A stretch of 64,000 bases of DNA from Streptomyces sp. NBC_01775 (GTDB lineage Bacteria; Actinomycetota; Actinomycetes; Streptomycetales; Streptomycetaceae), in NCBI RefSeq assembly GCF_035917675.1, contig NZ_CP109104.1, forward strand, positions 8,556,001 through 8,620,000, in the 5' to 3' direction. The position numbers and the translations under genes are program-made. Numbering within the stretch: position 1 is the first letter of the stretch; each line of letters starts with the position of its first letter. Below, one piece after another: positions 16,547 through 26,445 of the stretch. The notes beneath the pieces were generated by a model. The model did not search any database, was not told the origin of the DNA, and saw nothing but the letters and a program-made list of their open reading frames with translations.

Positions 16547-16696
16547 ACCGGCCACTCCGCGTACGCGGCTGGAAGAGCCGGCCCGAACTCGCCCACGTCT
16601 GCGTCGTCACCGCCCGACACCATCCCCTTCAGCTGTCCCCGAGGAGGGAGGCCTGAGCGCCTGTTTTTCGAAGCCCTGGCCGTCTAGGCTCGGCGG

Positions 16697-17050
16697 ATGA
16701 CCTTGGAATGGGAACAGGTACTTGTTCACTCGGAAGATCCGGTGGCCTTGGGGCAGTGGTGGGCTACGGCTCTTGGCTGGGTTGTGGTCCACTCCTCTGA
16801 CGAGGAGTTCGAGATCCGTCCGGAGCCGGATCGTCTGCCGGGGTTGGACTTCGTCCGGATTGACGAGAGCAAGAAGGCCAAGAGCCGACTGCATCTCGAC
16901 TTCAGGCCTGATGACCAGGAAGCCGAGGTGGCTCGGCTGGTGGCTCATGGCGCACAGCGTGTTGATATCGGCCAGGGTGACCAATCGTGGGTCGTGTTGG
17001 CGGATCCCGAAGGCAACGAGTTCTGTGTCCTTGGCCAGCGGCGTCAGTAA
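16697..17050 (+). CDS. VOC (glyoxalase-like) family protein
   Basis: A 117-residue single-domain vicinal-oxygen-chelate protein with two beta-alpha-beta-beta-beta units. HSEDPVALGQWWATALGW opens the first unit, RLHLDFRP gives a possible metal His, and DPEGNEFCVL closes it. Proteins of this kind include antibiotic-binding proteins and small lyases; the role here is unknown. Codon use is less GC-extreme than its neighbours (several tgg/gtt/gat codons and more A/T), hinting at recent acquisition. Confidence 0.8.
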   Translation: MTLEWEQVLVHSEDPVALGQWWATALGWVVVHSSDEEFEIRPEPDRLPGLDFVRIDESKKAKSRLHLDFRPDDQEAEVARLVAHGAQRVDIGQGDQSWVVLADPEGNEFCVLGQRRQ

Positions 17051-17053
17051 GGC

Positions 17054-17357
17054 TCACGCCTGGGCGGGGTCGATGGTTAAGCATCCGGGGTGGGCCGCGC
17101 GGACGTAGTGGATCGCGGTGTGCGAAGTGATGCCGGACAAGCGCGTCAGCCGGGTCGGGTCCGCGGTCTCTCGTGCCTCCTCCGGGAACCGGCCCTGCCG
17201 ACCCACCCCACCAGTCCTTGGCCGGCCGCAGGGCGAACTCCTCCAGGAAGACCTGGTGGCGGAGCCGCCCGGGGATCCTGACGGGTGTGGTGAGGTGCAC
17301 GTTCCTGGCTGGATCGCGAAAGCTCCGGCGCTCACGGTGTTTGTGATGCGGGGTCAT
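17054..17357 (-). pseudogene. Integrase/recombinase-like gene remnant
   Basis: The minus-strand frame ends with EARETADPTRLTRLSGIT, SHTAIHYVRAAHP and a stop at 17054-17056. This resembles the C-terminal helix-turn-helix tail of Streptomyces phage-integrase-like proteins (DPxHLxRLFGIxxxTAMHYV). The upstream portion (LRHQVFLEEFAL and others) lies in another frame, so it is frameshifted and truncated. The rest of the 610-base stretch 17051-17660 holds no gene I can support. Confidence 0.4.
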
Positions 17358-17660
17358 GCTGCCGACGCCATGGACATCGCAGGGGGTGCCACCCTGGCGG
17401 CCCTGGAGTTCGCCTGGATCGCCGACGGGATGCCGAGTTCCCCGCCGTCCGTCGACCGGATACCGGTCACCGTGCGCTGTCCGCTCGCGCCCCGGGCATG
17501 ATGTCGCGCCGTTCGTCCATCCAGCCTTGGCCGGTGGAGCCCCTTGGCCGATGGCGCCGCCACGTCACGACGTGCGGGGGCCTTCGCGCGTCATAGGGGT
17601 AGTGGCGCGGCTACCTTCAGCGCTCCCCGTCTCCCCGCTTGCGGGCCTACCGTTCGGGAC

Positions 17661-18566
17661 ATGGACAAGGAGAATCTGCTCGGCCGGTTCCTGCGGGCCC
17701 GCCGGGAGCTGGTGCGGCCCGAGGATGTGGGGCTGCCGGCCGGTGAGCGGCGGCGGGTCGCTGGACTGCGGCGGGAAGAGGTCGCGGTGCTGGCGGGAGT
17801 GAGCACCCACTACTACATGCGTCTCGAACAAGGCCGTGAGCGCCACCCCTCCGCGCAGGTGGTCGAGGCGCTGGCCCGCACCTTCGGGCTGGAGCCGGAG
17901 GCGGCGGCCCACCTTCACATGCTGGCCCAGCCGGCAGCCGCCCGCTCCTCCTCGCGCCGGGCACCCCGGCACGAGGAGGAGCGGGTGAGCGAGAGCCTGC
18001 TGCGGATGATGAGGTGCTGGGACCGCACCCCTGCCGTGGTCCTGGGCCGCCGTATGACCGTCCTGGCCCACAACCCCCTGGGCGAGGCCCTCTTCGCCGG
18101 ACACACCTACAGCGGGGACCTGGTACGGCTGGTCTTCCTCGACCCCGACGCGCGGAGCTTCTACCCGGACTGGGACCAGGCCGCCCGCAACGTTGTCGCC
18201 GGGCTGCGCGCCGCTGCCCGCGCCGAGTACGACGACCCCGGGCTGGTCGCACTCGTCGGCGAACTCTCGCTCAGGAGCGAGACTTTCCGCCGTCTGTGGG
18301 CCCGCCACGAGATCCGCAGCAAGGCCCACGAGGCCAAGCGCTTCCAGCACCCCCGGGTCGGTCACCTCACCCTCACCTTCGAGTCCCTGACCCTCAACAG
18401 CGCTCCCGGCCAGCAGCTCGTCGTCTACCAGGCCGCCCCCGACAGCCCCTCCGAGCACGCCCTCACCCTTTTGGGCAGTCTCATCGCGGACGATCCGCCT
18501 TCAGCGGGCCGCAACCAGCCAAACGCGTATACGGCGCCCCCTCACGGCATACACATACAGGAATGA
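17661..18566 (+). CDS. XRE-type regulator with MmyB-like ligand domain
   Basis: A 301-residue transcription regulator. Residues ~5-75 form the helix-turn-helix (GLRREEVAVLAGVSTHYYMR, LEQGRERHPS), followed by a PAS-like MmyB ligand-binding domain (RMTVLAHNPLGEALF to HLTLTFESLTLN) reported to bind fatty-acid-like molecules. Such regulators normally control an adjacent dehydrogenase; here no obvious target is next to it. ATG at 17661; in-frame codons upstream lack a ribosome site. The kinase gene starts 63 bases downstream on the same strand. Confidence 0.88.
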   Translation: MDKENLLGRFLRARRELVRPEDVGLPAGERRRVAGLRREEVAVLAGVSTHYYMRLEQGRERHPSAQVVEALARTFGLEPEAAAHLHMLAQPAAARSSSRRAPRHEEERVSESLLRMMRCWDRTPAVVLGRRMTVLAHNPLGEALFAGHTYSGDLVRLVFLDPDARSFYPDWDQAARNVVAGLRAAARAEYDDPGLVALVGELSLRSETFRRLWARHEIRSKAHEAKRFQHPRVGHLTLTFESLTLNSAPGQQLVVYQAAPDSPSEHALTLLGSLIADDPPSAGRNQPNAYTAPPHGIHIQE

Positions 18567-18629
18567 GGCAGCCATACTGGGCAGACAGGGGAGGGACGTA
18601 CTGAGCAACGACGGGGGCGACAGCACGCG

Positions 18630-21002
18630 ATGGCGGAGGACACCCTGATTCAGGGCCGTTACCGTCTGCTCGATCTCATCGGGCGCGGCGGCATGGGCGA
18701 AGTGTGGCGCGCACGCGACGAATCACTGGGCAGAAGAGTGGCGGTCAAATGCCTCAAACCGCTCGCGGAACACGGCGACAGCGCTTTCATGCGCGTCCTG
18801 CGCGAGCGGTTCCGGCGCGAGGCCCGGGTGGCCGCCGCGCTCCAGCACCGCGGTGTGACGGTGGTGCACGACTTCGGCGAACACGAAGGACAGCTCTACC
18901 TGGTGATGGAGCTGCTGGAAGGGCGCAACCTCAGCCAGCTGCTGGAGGACGACAAGCAGTCCCCGTTGCCCGTCATCGAGGTGATCGAGGTGGCCGAACA
19001 GGTCGCGGCGGCGCTCGCCTACACCCACGACCAGGGCATCGTGCACCGCGATCTGAAACCGGCCAATGTCATGCGGACCGGTGACGGCACGGTCAAGATC
19101 TGCGACTTCGGCATCGCCAGGCTCGGCCACGACATCGGCTTCACCGCCAAGCTCACCGGCACCGGCATCGCCATGGGCACCCCGCACTACATGTCGCCCG
19201 AGCAGATCGCCGGCACCACCGTCGATCACCGCAGCGACCTGTACTCGCTGGGGTGCGTGCTCTACGAGATCGCCACCGGTGCGCCTCCGTTCGAGGGCGG
19301 CGACGCCTGGTCGGTGCTGGTGGGCCACCGTGACGCGACGCCCCCGCCGCCGCGTGCCAGGCGCCCTGAGCTGCCCCGCGCGCTGGAGCACATCATCCTC
19401 GGGCTGCTCGCCAAGGATCCGGACCAGCGTCCGCACTCCGCGACCGCACTCGCGCCGGGCCTGGTGGCGGCCCGTTCGGGCACCTCGGAGGGCGGCCGTG
19501 CGACGGCCTCCGGTGCCCGCTCCGGGTCCTTCACCCGGCTCGGCGCCGCTCCGGTCTCCTCACAGGTCCCCGTGCGGGTTCCGGGTCCGGTCCCCGCCCC
19601 GGCGTCCTTCCACGCCGCCGCCCCGGCGCGGCCTCCCGCCTGGAGCGAGGGCATCGGCGGCGGCTCCCGTGCCAGCGGTGCCTGGGCCGCGGTGGACACC
19701 GCGACCCCGCCGTCCGGAGCGGCCCGAGAGTCCGGCGCGGCCGGCGCGCTGAGCGCGTTGACCGGCCAGTGGACGGGCCCCCACGGCTCCGGCGAGCCGC
19801 CGCTCGTCGGCATACCGGGCCAGGGCGGGCCGCCCGCCGTCTCCTCGGCGCGCCGCCGAACCGTCCCCGCCGCGCCCTCGCGCGAGCTGCTCGCCGTCCT
19901 GGCCGACAGGCACGGCGGCGGGCTCAGCCTGGGCCGGCTCGGCAGATGGGAGGAGGCGCACGAGGTGCACCGCGCCGTCGCCGCCGAGCGGGAGCAGGTG
20001 CTGGGGCCCGGCCACCCCGACACCCTCGCCAGCCGCTACGAGACGGGCTTCACCCTCTCCCGCCTGGGCCGCCACCAAGAGGCGCTGGAGGAGTACACCC
20101 AGGTGGCCTCGGGCCGCGGGACGACGCTCGGCCGCGAGCACCCCGACACCCTCGCGGCGCGGCAGGAAACGGCCTACGTCCTGGGCCAGTTGGGGCGGCA
20201 CACCGAGGCGCACGAGATGTACGCCGCTGTCCTGGCGGCCCGCGAACGCACCATGGGCCCCGATCACCCCGACACGCTGCGCTGCCGCCACAACCTCGCT
20301 TTCAACCTCAGCCGGCTCGGCCGGCTGGAGGAGTCGTACGCGCTGGCGGACGAGGTCGCCCAGGCCCGCGCCCGGGTCCTTGGCGCCCAGCACCCCGACA
20401 CGCTGGTGACCCGCTACGAGGTCGGCTACGCGCTGGGCAGGCTCGGGCGCTGGGCCGAGGCGCTGGAGACCTACCGCGCCGTCGCCGCCGCCCGCGGCGA
20501 CATCCTGGGCCCCGACCACCTCGACACCCTCGCGGCCCGCTACGAGTCGGGCGTGTGCCTGGGCCGGCTCGGCCGCCCCGCCGAGGCGCTGGAGCTCTAC
20601 CAGGATCTCGCGCTCGCCCGCGCCCGCGCCCAGGGGCCGGACGATCCGGAGACCCTGCGCGCGCTGCACGGGCTGGGCGTCAACCTCGGACGGCTCGGCC
20701 GCTGGCCGGAGGCGCTCGCCCAGGCCCACGAGGTGTGTGAGGCCCGCGTGAGGGTGCTCGGGCGGGAGCACCCCGACACCCTCATCAGCCGCCGCGAGAT
20801 CGCCGTCGGTCTGGGGTGGCTGGGCCGCTGGGAGGAGGCGCTGGAGGTCTACAGACACGTCGCCGAGGTGCGCGAACGCGTGCTGGGCCCCGCCGACCCC
20901 GACACTCTGGCCAGCAGGGACGACGAAGCGCACTGCCTGGAGCAGCTCGGCCGCTCGGGCGAGGCGGCCGAGATCCACCGCGAGCTGGCCCGCAGACGCT
21001 GA
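18630..21002 (+). CDS. Serine/threonine protein kinase with C-terminal TPR repeats
   Basis: A 790-residue Hanks-type kinase. The glycine loop GRGGMG is at 18-23, the ATP Lys40 in [12 protein letters not shown] at 139-146 (catalytic Asp141), DFG at 159-161 and the SPEQ activation segment near 189. A Pro/Ala-rich linker (~280-425) leads to about eight tandem 42-residue TPRs of the kinesin-light-chain type (HPDTLxxRYExGxxLxRLGR). No transmembrane segment is visible, so unlike PknB-type receptors it appears cytosolic, with TPRs replacing a sensor domain. The repeats are also near-repeated in DNA with a 126-base period. Partner and substrates unknown. Confidence 0.93.
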   Translation: MAEDTLIQGRYRLLDLIGRGGMGEVWRARDESLGRRVAVKCLKPLAEHGDSAFMRVLRERFRREARVAAALQHRGVTVVHDFGEHEGQLYLVMELLEGRNLSQLLEDDKQSPLPVIEVIEVAEQVAAALAYTHDQGIVHRDLKPANVMRTGDGTVKICDFGIARLGHDIGFTAKLTGTGIAMGTPHYMSPEQIAGTTVDHRSDLYSLGCVLYEIATGAPPFEGGDAWSVLVGHRDATPPPPRARRPELPRALEHIILGLLAKDPDQRPHSATALAPGLVAARSGTSEGGRATASGARSGSFTRLGAAPVSSQVPVRVPGPVPAPASFHAAAPARPPAWSEGIGGGSRASGAWAAVDTATPPSGAARESGAAGALSALTGQWTGPHGSGEPPLVGIPGQGGPPAVSSARRRTVPAAPSRELLAVLADRHGGGLSLGRLGRWEEAHEVHRAVAAEREQVLGPGHPDTLASRYETGFTLSRLGRHQEALEEYTQVASGRGTTLGREHPDTLAARQETAYVLGQLGRHTEAHEMYAAVLAARERTMGPDHPDTLRCRHNLAFNLSRLGRLEESYALADEVAQARARVLGAQHPDTLVTRYEVGYALGRLGRWAEALETYRAVAAARGDILGPDHLDTLAARYESGVCLGRLGRPAEALELYQDLALARARAQGPDDPETLRALHGLGVNLGRLGRWPEALAQAHEVCEARVRVLGREHPDTLISRREIAVGLGWLGRWEEALEVYRHVAEVRERVLGPADPDTLASRDDEAHCLEQLGRSGEAAEIHRELARRR

Positions 21003-21087
21003 CCGGAGCGGGCGCGACCAGAGCGGGCGTGACCGAGCGGGCGTGAGCGACCGGAGCGGACTCCAAGGCAACCGCACACAGGTCGAT

Positions 21088-21102
21088 CTGACAGAGCATC
21101 AG
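21088..21102. promoter_or_regulatory. Shared operator motif CTGAC-N5-ATCAG
   Basis: CTGAC, five bases, then ATCAG, followed by AAAATCTCTT, 45 bases before the nitronate monooxygenase start. Nearly the same element (CTGAC-N5-GTCAG then AAAACTCTT) occurs at 28196-28210 between the divergent acyl-CoA synthetase and crotonase genes. Probably a common TetR-type operator. Confidence 0.5.
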
Positions 21103-21146
21103 AAAATCTCTTCCCTCCGCCGCGCCGCTGCGGCATCCTGCCGCCC

Positions 21147-22253
21147 ATGCAGACGGAGCTGAGCAGACAGCTGGGAGCAGAGCACGCCCTCTTCGGCTTC
21201 ACGCCCTTTCCCGCCGTCGCCGCGGCGCTCACCCGCGCCGGTGGCTTCGGCGTCCTCGGCGCCGTGCGCTACGGCGCCTCGGACGAACTCAGACGCGACC
21301 TGGACTGGATGGAGGCCCATACCGACGGCTTGCCCTACGGCCTGGACGTGGTGATGCCCGCGAAGAAGGTCGAGGGCGTCACCGAGGCCGAGGTCGAGGC
21401 GATGATCCCCGAGGGGCACCGCCAGTACGTACGCGAGACCCTCGCCAAGTACGGCGTGCCCGAGCTGCCCGAAGGGGAGAGCGGCGGCTGGCGCATCACC
21501 GGCTGGATGGAGAGCGTCGCCCGCAACCAGCTCGACGTCGCCTTCGACTACCCCGTCAACCTCCTGGCCAACGCGCTCGGCTCGCCGCCCGCCGACGTGA
21601 TCGAGCGCGCGCACCGGCAGGGCATCCTCGTCGCAGCGCTCGCGGGCAGCGCCCACCACGCCGAGCGGCACAAGGAGGCGGGCATCGACATCGTCGTCGC
21701 CCAGGGCTACGAGGCGGGCGGCCACACCGGGGAGATCGCCTCCATGGTGCTCACCCCCGAGGTCGTACGCGCCGTCGACCCGCTTCCGGTGCTGTGCGCG
21801 GGCGGCATCGGCAGCGGCGAACAGGTCGCCGCAGCGCTGGCACTGGGCGCGCAGGGGGCCTGGCTCGGCTCCGTCTGGCTGACCACCGCCGAGGCGGAGC
21901 TGCACTCGCGCGCCCTGACCCGCAAGCTGCTGGCCGCCGGGGCCGGTGACACCGTGCGCTCGCGCGCGCTGACGGGGAAGCCGGCGCGGCAGCTGCGGAC
22001 GGACTGGACCGACGCCTGGGAGACCCCCGAGGGACCGGGCACACTGCCCATGCCGCTCCAGGGGCTGCTGGTGGCCGAGGCCAACAGCAGGATCCAGAAG
22101 TACGAGGTCGAGCCCCTGCTGGGCACTCCGGTGGGGCAGATCGTCGGCTCCATGAACTCCGAACGCTCGGTCCAGGCCGTCGTGGACGACCTGACCCGTG
22201 GCTTCGACCGTGCCATCGCCCGCCTGAATGTGATCGCGGGTCCCGACCGCTGA
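21147..22253 (+). CDS. Nitronate monooxygenase / 2-nitropropane dioxygenase family
   Basis: A 368-residue FMN TIM-barrel oxidoreductase. It shows the AAALTRAGGFGVLGA N-terminal strand, AQGYEAGGHTGEIA (FMN phosphate loop with the His-containing motif) and PVLCAGGIGSGEQVAAAL. In actinobacteria such NPD proteins are common in steroid and acyl-CoA degradation clusters, where some may be enoyl reductase-like; the substrate is unknown. The ATG at 21147 lies downstream of a shared operator motif, and the acyl-CoA synthetase gene follows 112 bases later on the same strand. Confidence 0.88.
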   Translation: MQTELSRQLGAEHALFGFTPFPAVAAALTRAGGFGVLGAVRYGASDELRRDLDWMEAHTDGLPYGLDVVMPAKKVEGVTEAEVEAMIPEGHRQYVRETLAKYGVPELPEGESGGWRITGWMESVARNQLDVAFDYPVNLLANALGSPPADVIERAHRQGILVAALAGSAHHAERHKEAGIDIVVAQGYEAGGHTGEIASMVLTPEVVRAVDPLPVLCAGGIGSGEQVAAALALGAQGAWLGSVWLTTAEAELHSRALTRKLLAAGAGDTVRSRALTGKPARQLRTDWTDAWETPEGPGTLPMPLQGLLVAEANSRIQKYEVEPLLGTPVGQIVGSMNSERSVQAVVDDLTRGFDRAIARLNVIAGPDR

Positions 22254-22365
22254 TGCGGCCCCCGCCCCCGGCCGGTTCGAGCCCGTCCGGGGGCGCCTCC
22301 CGTCGGAGGCCGGGGGAGGGGCTGGGGCAAGGGCAAGAGGCGTATCCACCGAGAGGAGCAGCAAC

Positions 22366-23916
22366 GTGCCGGACGCACCCAACGGGTTCTGGGCGCAGGC
22401 CCAGGCGGACCCCGACCGGACCGTACTCATCGCCCCGGACGGCGGGGAATGGTCCGCCGACCGCCTGCACGCGGAGTGCAACAAGCTCGTCGGCGGCCTC
22501 AGAGCGGCGGGGCTGGAGGCGGGCGACGCCTTCGCGACGGTGCTGCCCAACGGCCCCGAGTTCCTCGCCGCCTATCTGGCCGCCGCCCAGGCGGGGCTCT
22601 ACATGGTGCCGGTCAACCACCACCTCGTGGGACCCGAGATCGCCTGGATCCTCGCCGACTCCGGCGCCAAGGCGCTCCTCGCGCACGCCCGCTTCGGCGA
22701 GACCGCGCGCGCCGCGGCCGACGAGGCGGACCTGCCCGGGGACCGCCGTTACGCCGTAGGCGCGATCGACGGCTTCCGGCCGTACGCCGACCTGCTGGCG
22801 GAACAGTCCGGGGCACCGCCCGAGGCAAGGACCAGTGGCTGGGTCATGAACTACACCTCCGGCACCACCGGCCGACCGCGCGGCATCCGCAGGCCACTGT
22901 CCGGCAAGCGTCCGGAGGAGACCTATCTCGGCGGCTTCCTCGGGATCTTCGGGATCCAGCCCTTCGACGACAACGTCCACCTCGTCTGCTCGCCGCTTTA
23001 CCACACCGCCGTGCTCCAGTTCGCCGGCGCCGCGCTGCACATCGGCCACCGGCTGGTGCTGATGGACAGGTGGGAGCCCGAGGAGATGCTGCGGCTCATC
23101 GACACCCGCCGCTGCACCCACACCCATATGGTGCCCACCCAGTTCCACCGTCTCCTCGCACTGCCGCAGCGCACCCGGGACGCCTACGACGTGTCGTCCA
23201 TGCGACACGCCATCCACGGTGCCGCGCCCTGCCCCGACCATGTGAAGCGGGCGATGATCGAGTGGTGGGGGAGCTGCGTGGAGGAGTACTACGCGGCCAG
23301 CGAGGGCGGCGGCGCCTTCGCGACGGCGGAGGACTGGCTGAAGAAGCCCGGCACCGTCGGCAGGCCCTGGCCCATCAGCGAGCTGGCCGTCTTCGACGAC
23401 GAGGGCAACCGGCTGCCGCCGGGCGAACTGGGCACCGTCTACATGAAGATGAGCACCGGCGGATTCTCGTACCACAAGGACGAGGGCAAGACCCGCAAGA
23501 ACCGCATCGGGGACTTCTTCACCGTGGGCGACCTCGGCTACCTGGACGAGGAGGGCTACCTCTTTCTCCGGGACCGCAAGATCGACATGATCATCTCCGG
23601 TGGTGTGAACATCTACCCCGCCGAGATCGAGTCGGCCCTGCTCACCCATCCGGCCGTCGCCGACGCCGCCGTCTTCGGTATACCGCACGACGACTGGGGC
23701 GAGGAGGTCAAGGCCGTCATAGAGCCGGCGCCCGGGCAGGATCCCGGCCCCGCCCTCGAACAGACCCTCCTGACGCACTGCGAGCAGCGCCTCGCCGGCT
23801 ACAAGCGCCCCAAAACGGTGGACTTCATATCCGAGATGCCCCGCGATCCCAATGGCAAGCTCTACAAGCGCAGGCTGCGCGAACCGCACTGGAAGGGGCG
23901 GCAGCGAGCCCTGTGA
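22366..23916 (+). CDS. Acyl-CoA synthetase (FadD-like, AMP-forming)
   Basis: A 516-residue ANL-superfamily ligase activating a carboxylic acid to its CoA thioester through an acyl-adenylate. The P-loop TSGTTGRPRG is near residue 165, YYAASEGGG near 307, TVGDLGYLDEEGY near 388, the hinge RDRKIDMIISGG near 403 and the catalytic Lys in NGKLYKRRLR near the end. The GTG at 22366 follows GAGAGGAGC. It resembles mycobacterial FadD enzymes of steroid or branched substrates. Likely cotranscribed with the nitronate monooxygenase gene. Confidence 0.92.
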   Translation: MPDAPNGFWAQAQADPDRTVLIAPDGGEWSADRLHAECNKLVGGLRAAGLEAGDAFATVLPNGPEFLAAYLAAAQAGLYMVPVNHHLVGPEIAWILADSGAKALLAHARFGETARAAADEADLPGDRRYAVGAIDGFRPYADLLAEQSGAPPEARTSGWVMNYTSGTTGRPRGIRRPLSGKRPEETYLGGFLGIFGIQPFDDNVHLVCSPLYHTAVLQFAGAALHIGHRLVLMDRWEPEEMLRLIDTRRCTHTHMVPTQFHRLLALPQRTRDAYDVSSMRHAIHGAAPCPDHVKRAMIEWWGSCVEEYYAASEGGGAFATAEDWLKKPGTVGRPWPISELAVFDDEGNRLPPGELGTVYMKMSTGGFSYHKDEGKTRKNRIGDFFTVGDLGYLDEEGYLFLRDRKIDMIISGGVNIYPAEIESALLTHPAVADAAVFGIPHDDWGEEVKAVIEPAPGQDPGPALEQTLLTHCEQRLAGYKRPKTVDFISEMPRDPNGKLYKRRLREPHWKGRQRAL

Positions 23917-23989
23917 CCCGGCACGGCCCGCACGGGCCCGGCCGCGAACGATGCCCAATGGAGACGGCATGACTACGTTCCGCATATTC

Positions 23990-24020
23990 CTGCCACGGTC
24001 ATGCTGATCGATCGTGGCAG
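23990..24020 (+). terminator. Hairpin between acyl-CoA synthetase and permease
   Basis: Eleven-base arms (23990-24000 and 24010-24020, CTGCCACGGTC/GATCGTGGCAG with one G-U pair) enclose a 9-base loop. It lies 74 bases after the ligase stop and 55 before the permease start, so it may end the first operon or act in the permease leader. Confidence 0.55.
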
Positions 24021-24074
24021 CGGGCCCCGCCCGCGCCTGTGTTGTCACCCGCACCCACGGCAGGAAGAGGATCC

Positions 24075-25529
24075 ATGGCCGGGCTCTGGAGTGGCGAGGG
24101 TGTCCTCCGCCGCAAACCCATCGAACACATCGAAGAGGCAGAGGGAGGCTCGGGCCAGCAGCTCTCCCGCACACTCGGCCTCCGGCACCTGACCGCGATC
24201 GGCGTCGGCGGCATCATCGGCGCGGGCGTCTTCAGCCTCGCCGGGACGGTGGCCAACGGCAAGGCGGGCCCCGCCGTGCTGATCTCGTTCCTGGTCGCCG
24301 GTCTGGCCAGCGCCTGCGCCGCGCTCTCCTACGCGGAGTTCGCCGGGCTCATTCCGAAGGCCGGGTCCGCCTACACATACGGCTATGCCGTGCTGGGCGA
24401 GATCGGCGGCTGGTTCATCGGCTGGGACCTGCTGCTGGAGTACACCGCGATCGTGGCGGTGGTCGCGATCGGCATCTCCGGATACTTCTCCTTCCTGATC
24501 AACGAGATGGGTGCCTCGGTGCCCGCCTGGATGCTCGGCGCACCCGGCACCGGGCACGGCCACCGGATCGACCTGTTCGCGGCACTGCTGTGTCTGCTGA
24601 TCGCCTTCGCGCTGACCCGGGGCATCAAGAGCGCCGCGCGCTTCGAGCTGGTGGTCGTCGTCCTGAAGGTCGCGGTCGTCCTGCTGGTGATCGTCGTCGG
24701 CGTCTTCCACGTCAAGACCGGCAACTACGAGCCGTTCTTCCCCTTCGGTGTCTCCGGCGCCTTCACGGGGGCCGCCACCGTCTTCTTCGCCGTCTTCGGC
24801 TACGACGCGATGAGCACAGCGGCCGAGGAGTCCAAGGACGCCCAGAAGCACATGCCCAAGGCGATCATCTACTCGCTGGTCATCTCCATGGTGCTGTACG
24901 TCGCGGTCTGCCTGGTGCTGACGGGCATGCAGAACTACAAGGACATCAGCCCCGAGAGCGGCTTCTCCACCGCCTTCAAGTCCGTCGGTCTCAGCGGGGT
25001 CGCCGACGTCATCGCCGTCGGTGCCATCATCGGCATCCTCACCGTGATGTTCACCTTCATGATGGGCGTCACCCGCGTCTGGTTCTCCATGAGCAGGGAC
25101 GGGCTGCTGCCCAAGTGGTTCGCCAAGACCCACCCCGTGCGCAAGGTTCCCACCCGCGTCACCTGGATCGTCGGCGTGGGCTCCGCGGTGATCGCGGGCT
25201 TCCTGCCCATCGAGGAGGCCGCCGAGATGACGAACATCGGCATCCTGCTCGCCTTCGTCGTGGTGTGCGTCGCGGTGATCATGCTCCGGTACAAGCAGCC
25301 CGACCTGCCGCGTCAGTTCCGCCTCCCCGGAATGCCCGTGGTCCCGGCGCTCGGGGTGATCTTCTCGGTGTGGCTGACGACCTACCTGTCCTGGGTGACC
25401 TGGGTGCGCTTCGGCGTCTGGCTCGTGATCGGCCTCATCGTCTACTTCGCGTACTCCTACCGGCGCTCGGAGCTGGCCAAGCTGCCCCCGGGTGACGCGC
25501 CGCCGCCCTTGGGGAAGGGGGACGAGTAA
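24075..25529 (+). CDS. APC-family amino acid permease (CAT-like)
   Basis: A 484-residue integral membrane transporter with about 12 hydrophobic segments. The conserved first-helix substrate motif GVGGIIGAGVFSLAG is at about residues 43-57, then EFAGLIPKAGSAYTYGYA and the FFAVFGYDAMSTAAEESKD consensus of cationic amino acid transporter-type APC permeases. The specific amino acid cannot be read from sequence. The ATG at 24075 has AGGAAGAGG eight bases upstream. It overlaps no neighbour; the hydrolase gene begins 17 bases downstream and may be cotranscribed. Confidence 0.93.
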   Translation: MAGLWSGEGVLRRKPIEHIEEAEGGSGQQLSRTLGLRHLTAIGVGGIIGAGVFSLAGTVANGKAGPAVLISFLVAGLASACAALSYAEFAGLIPKAGSAYTYGYAVLGEIGGWFIGWDLLLEYTAIVAVVAIGISGYFSFLINEMGASVPAWMLGAPGTGHGHRIDLFAALLCLLIAFALTRGIKSAARFELVVVVLKVAVVLLVIVVGVFHVKTGNYEPFFPFGVSGAFTGAATVFFAVFGYDAMSTAAEESKDAQKHMPKAIIYSLVISMVLYVAVCLVLTGMQNYKDISPESGFSTAFKSVGLSGVADVIAVGAIIGILTVMFTFMMGVTRVWFSMSRDGLLPKWFAKTHPVRKVPTRVTWIVGVGSAVIAGFLPIEEAAEMTNIGILLAFVVVCVAVIMLRYKQPDLPRQFRLPGMPVVPALGVIFSVWLTTYLSWVTWVRFGVWLVIGLIVYFAYSYRRSELAKLPPGDAPPPLGKGDE

Positions 25530-25546
25530 CGGGTACGGTCCCCCGT

Positions 25547-26248
25547 ATGAGCGAAAACGGAACGCGGACCGTCCGCACGGGCGGGGTACGGCTCGTCTAC
25601 CGCGCTTGGGGCGCGGAGACGGGCGTGCCCGTCGTGCTGCTGCACTGCCTGGGCGAGGACGGCGAGGACTGGCGCGGCCCGCTGATCTCCCAGCTCGGCG
25701 CCGCGCACCCCGTGTACGCGCTGGACCTGCGCGGACACGGTGACAGCGACTGGCCAGGCACCTACGCCATGGACGACTTCCGGCGGGATCTCCTCGGCTT
25801 CCTCGACGCGCTCGACATCGGCGAGGCGATTCTGGTCGGCCACTCCTTCGGGTCCGTGGTCGCCTACCTCTTCGCGCAGGAGCACCCGGGCCGGGTGGAG
25901 CGGCTCGTGCTGGAGGAGACCGGCGCGATGAAGCCCCTGCGGCCTCCGCAGGAGGTGCCGCAACCGCCGCCGGGCGAGCAGGCGTTCGACTGGGAGGTCA
26001 AGGTCCAGTGGACGCGTCAGCGCAACGAGCCCGACCCGCGCTGGTGGGACGACCTCTCCCGGATCACGGCGCCGACGCTCCTGATCGGCGGCGGCGACCG
26101 CAGCCACCTGCCCCAGGAGGACCTCGCCGAGATGGCCGAACGGATCCCGCGGGCGCGGCACATCACCATCGACGGGGCGGGCCACATGGTCCATGAGGCC
26201 CGCCCCCGGGAGTTCACCACGGCGGTGCTGACCTTCTTGGCCGAGTAG
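25547..26248 (+). CDS. Alpha/beta hydrolase
   Basis: A 233-residue alpha/beta hydrolase with a small cap. It has the LLHCLGEDGEDW oxyanion turn, DLRGHGDSDWPG, a nucleophile elbow GHSFGS (Ser near 97), a DR acid position after LLIGGG and the catalytic His in GAGHMVHEARP. Closest in look to haloperoxidase/arylesterase-type proteins; substrate unknown. It starts 17 bases after the permease stop (ATG at 25547) and is probably in the same transcript. A dispersed hairpin terminator follows. Confidence 0.85.
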   Translation: MSENGTRTVRTGGVRLVYRAWGAETGVPVVLLHCLGEDGEDWRGPLISQLGAAHPVYALDLRGHGDSDWPGTYAMDDFRRDLLGFLDALDIGEAILVGHSFGSVVAYLFAQEHPGRVERLVLEETGAMKPLRPPQEVPQPPPGEQAFDWEVKVQWTRQRNEPDPRWWDDLSRITAPTLLIGGGDRSHLPQEDLAEMAERIPRARHITIDGAGHMVHEARPREFTTAVLTFLAE

Positions 26249-26322
26249 CCCCCTCTTTCCGCCGCGGGTGGGGGCGTCCGCCCCTCTTTCCGCCGCGATG
26301 GTGAGCACCCCGACGGCGGCAT

Positions 26323-26369
26323 CGGCGGTGCCGAACGGATCCCGGTCCGGGGCGGGTTCGGCACCGCCG
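26323..26369. terminator. Bidirectional hairpin, dispersed-repeat copy A
   Basis: Perfect 14-base arms (CGGCGGTGCCGAAC / GTTCGGCACCGCCG) enclose a 19-base loop between the convergent hydrolase and acyl-CoA synthetase genes. Its left flank and both arms recur at 47405-47453. A 17-base direct repeat (26250-26266 and 26281-26297) lies just before it. Confidence 0.75.
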
Positions 26370-26445
26370 GTCATGTGTCCTGTGGCTGGGCGCCGCTGCG
26401 GTGGGGAAGAGAGGCACCCAATGCTGCGGGGAGAAGGGCGCGAGG

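Noticed and set aside
17118..17501. A 127-codon plus-strand open frame
   Set aside because: No family resemblance and no ribosome site, and it lies in a decayed region overlapping the integrase-like remnant.
19560..21077. A 505-codon minus-strand open frame with internal repeats
   Set aside because: Its repeats are the antisense of the kinase TPR repeats.
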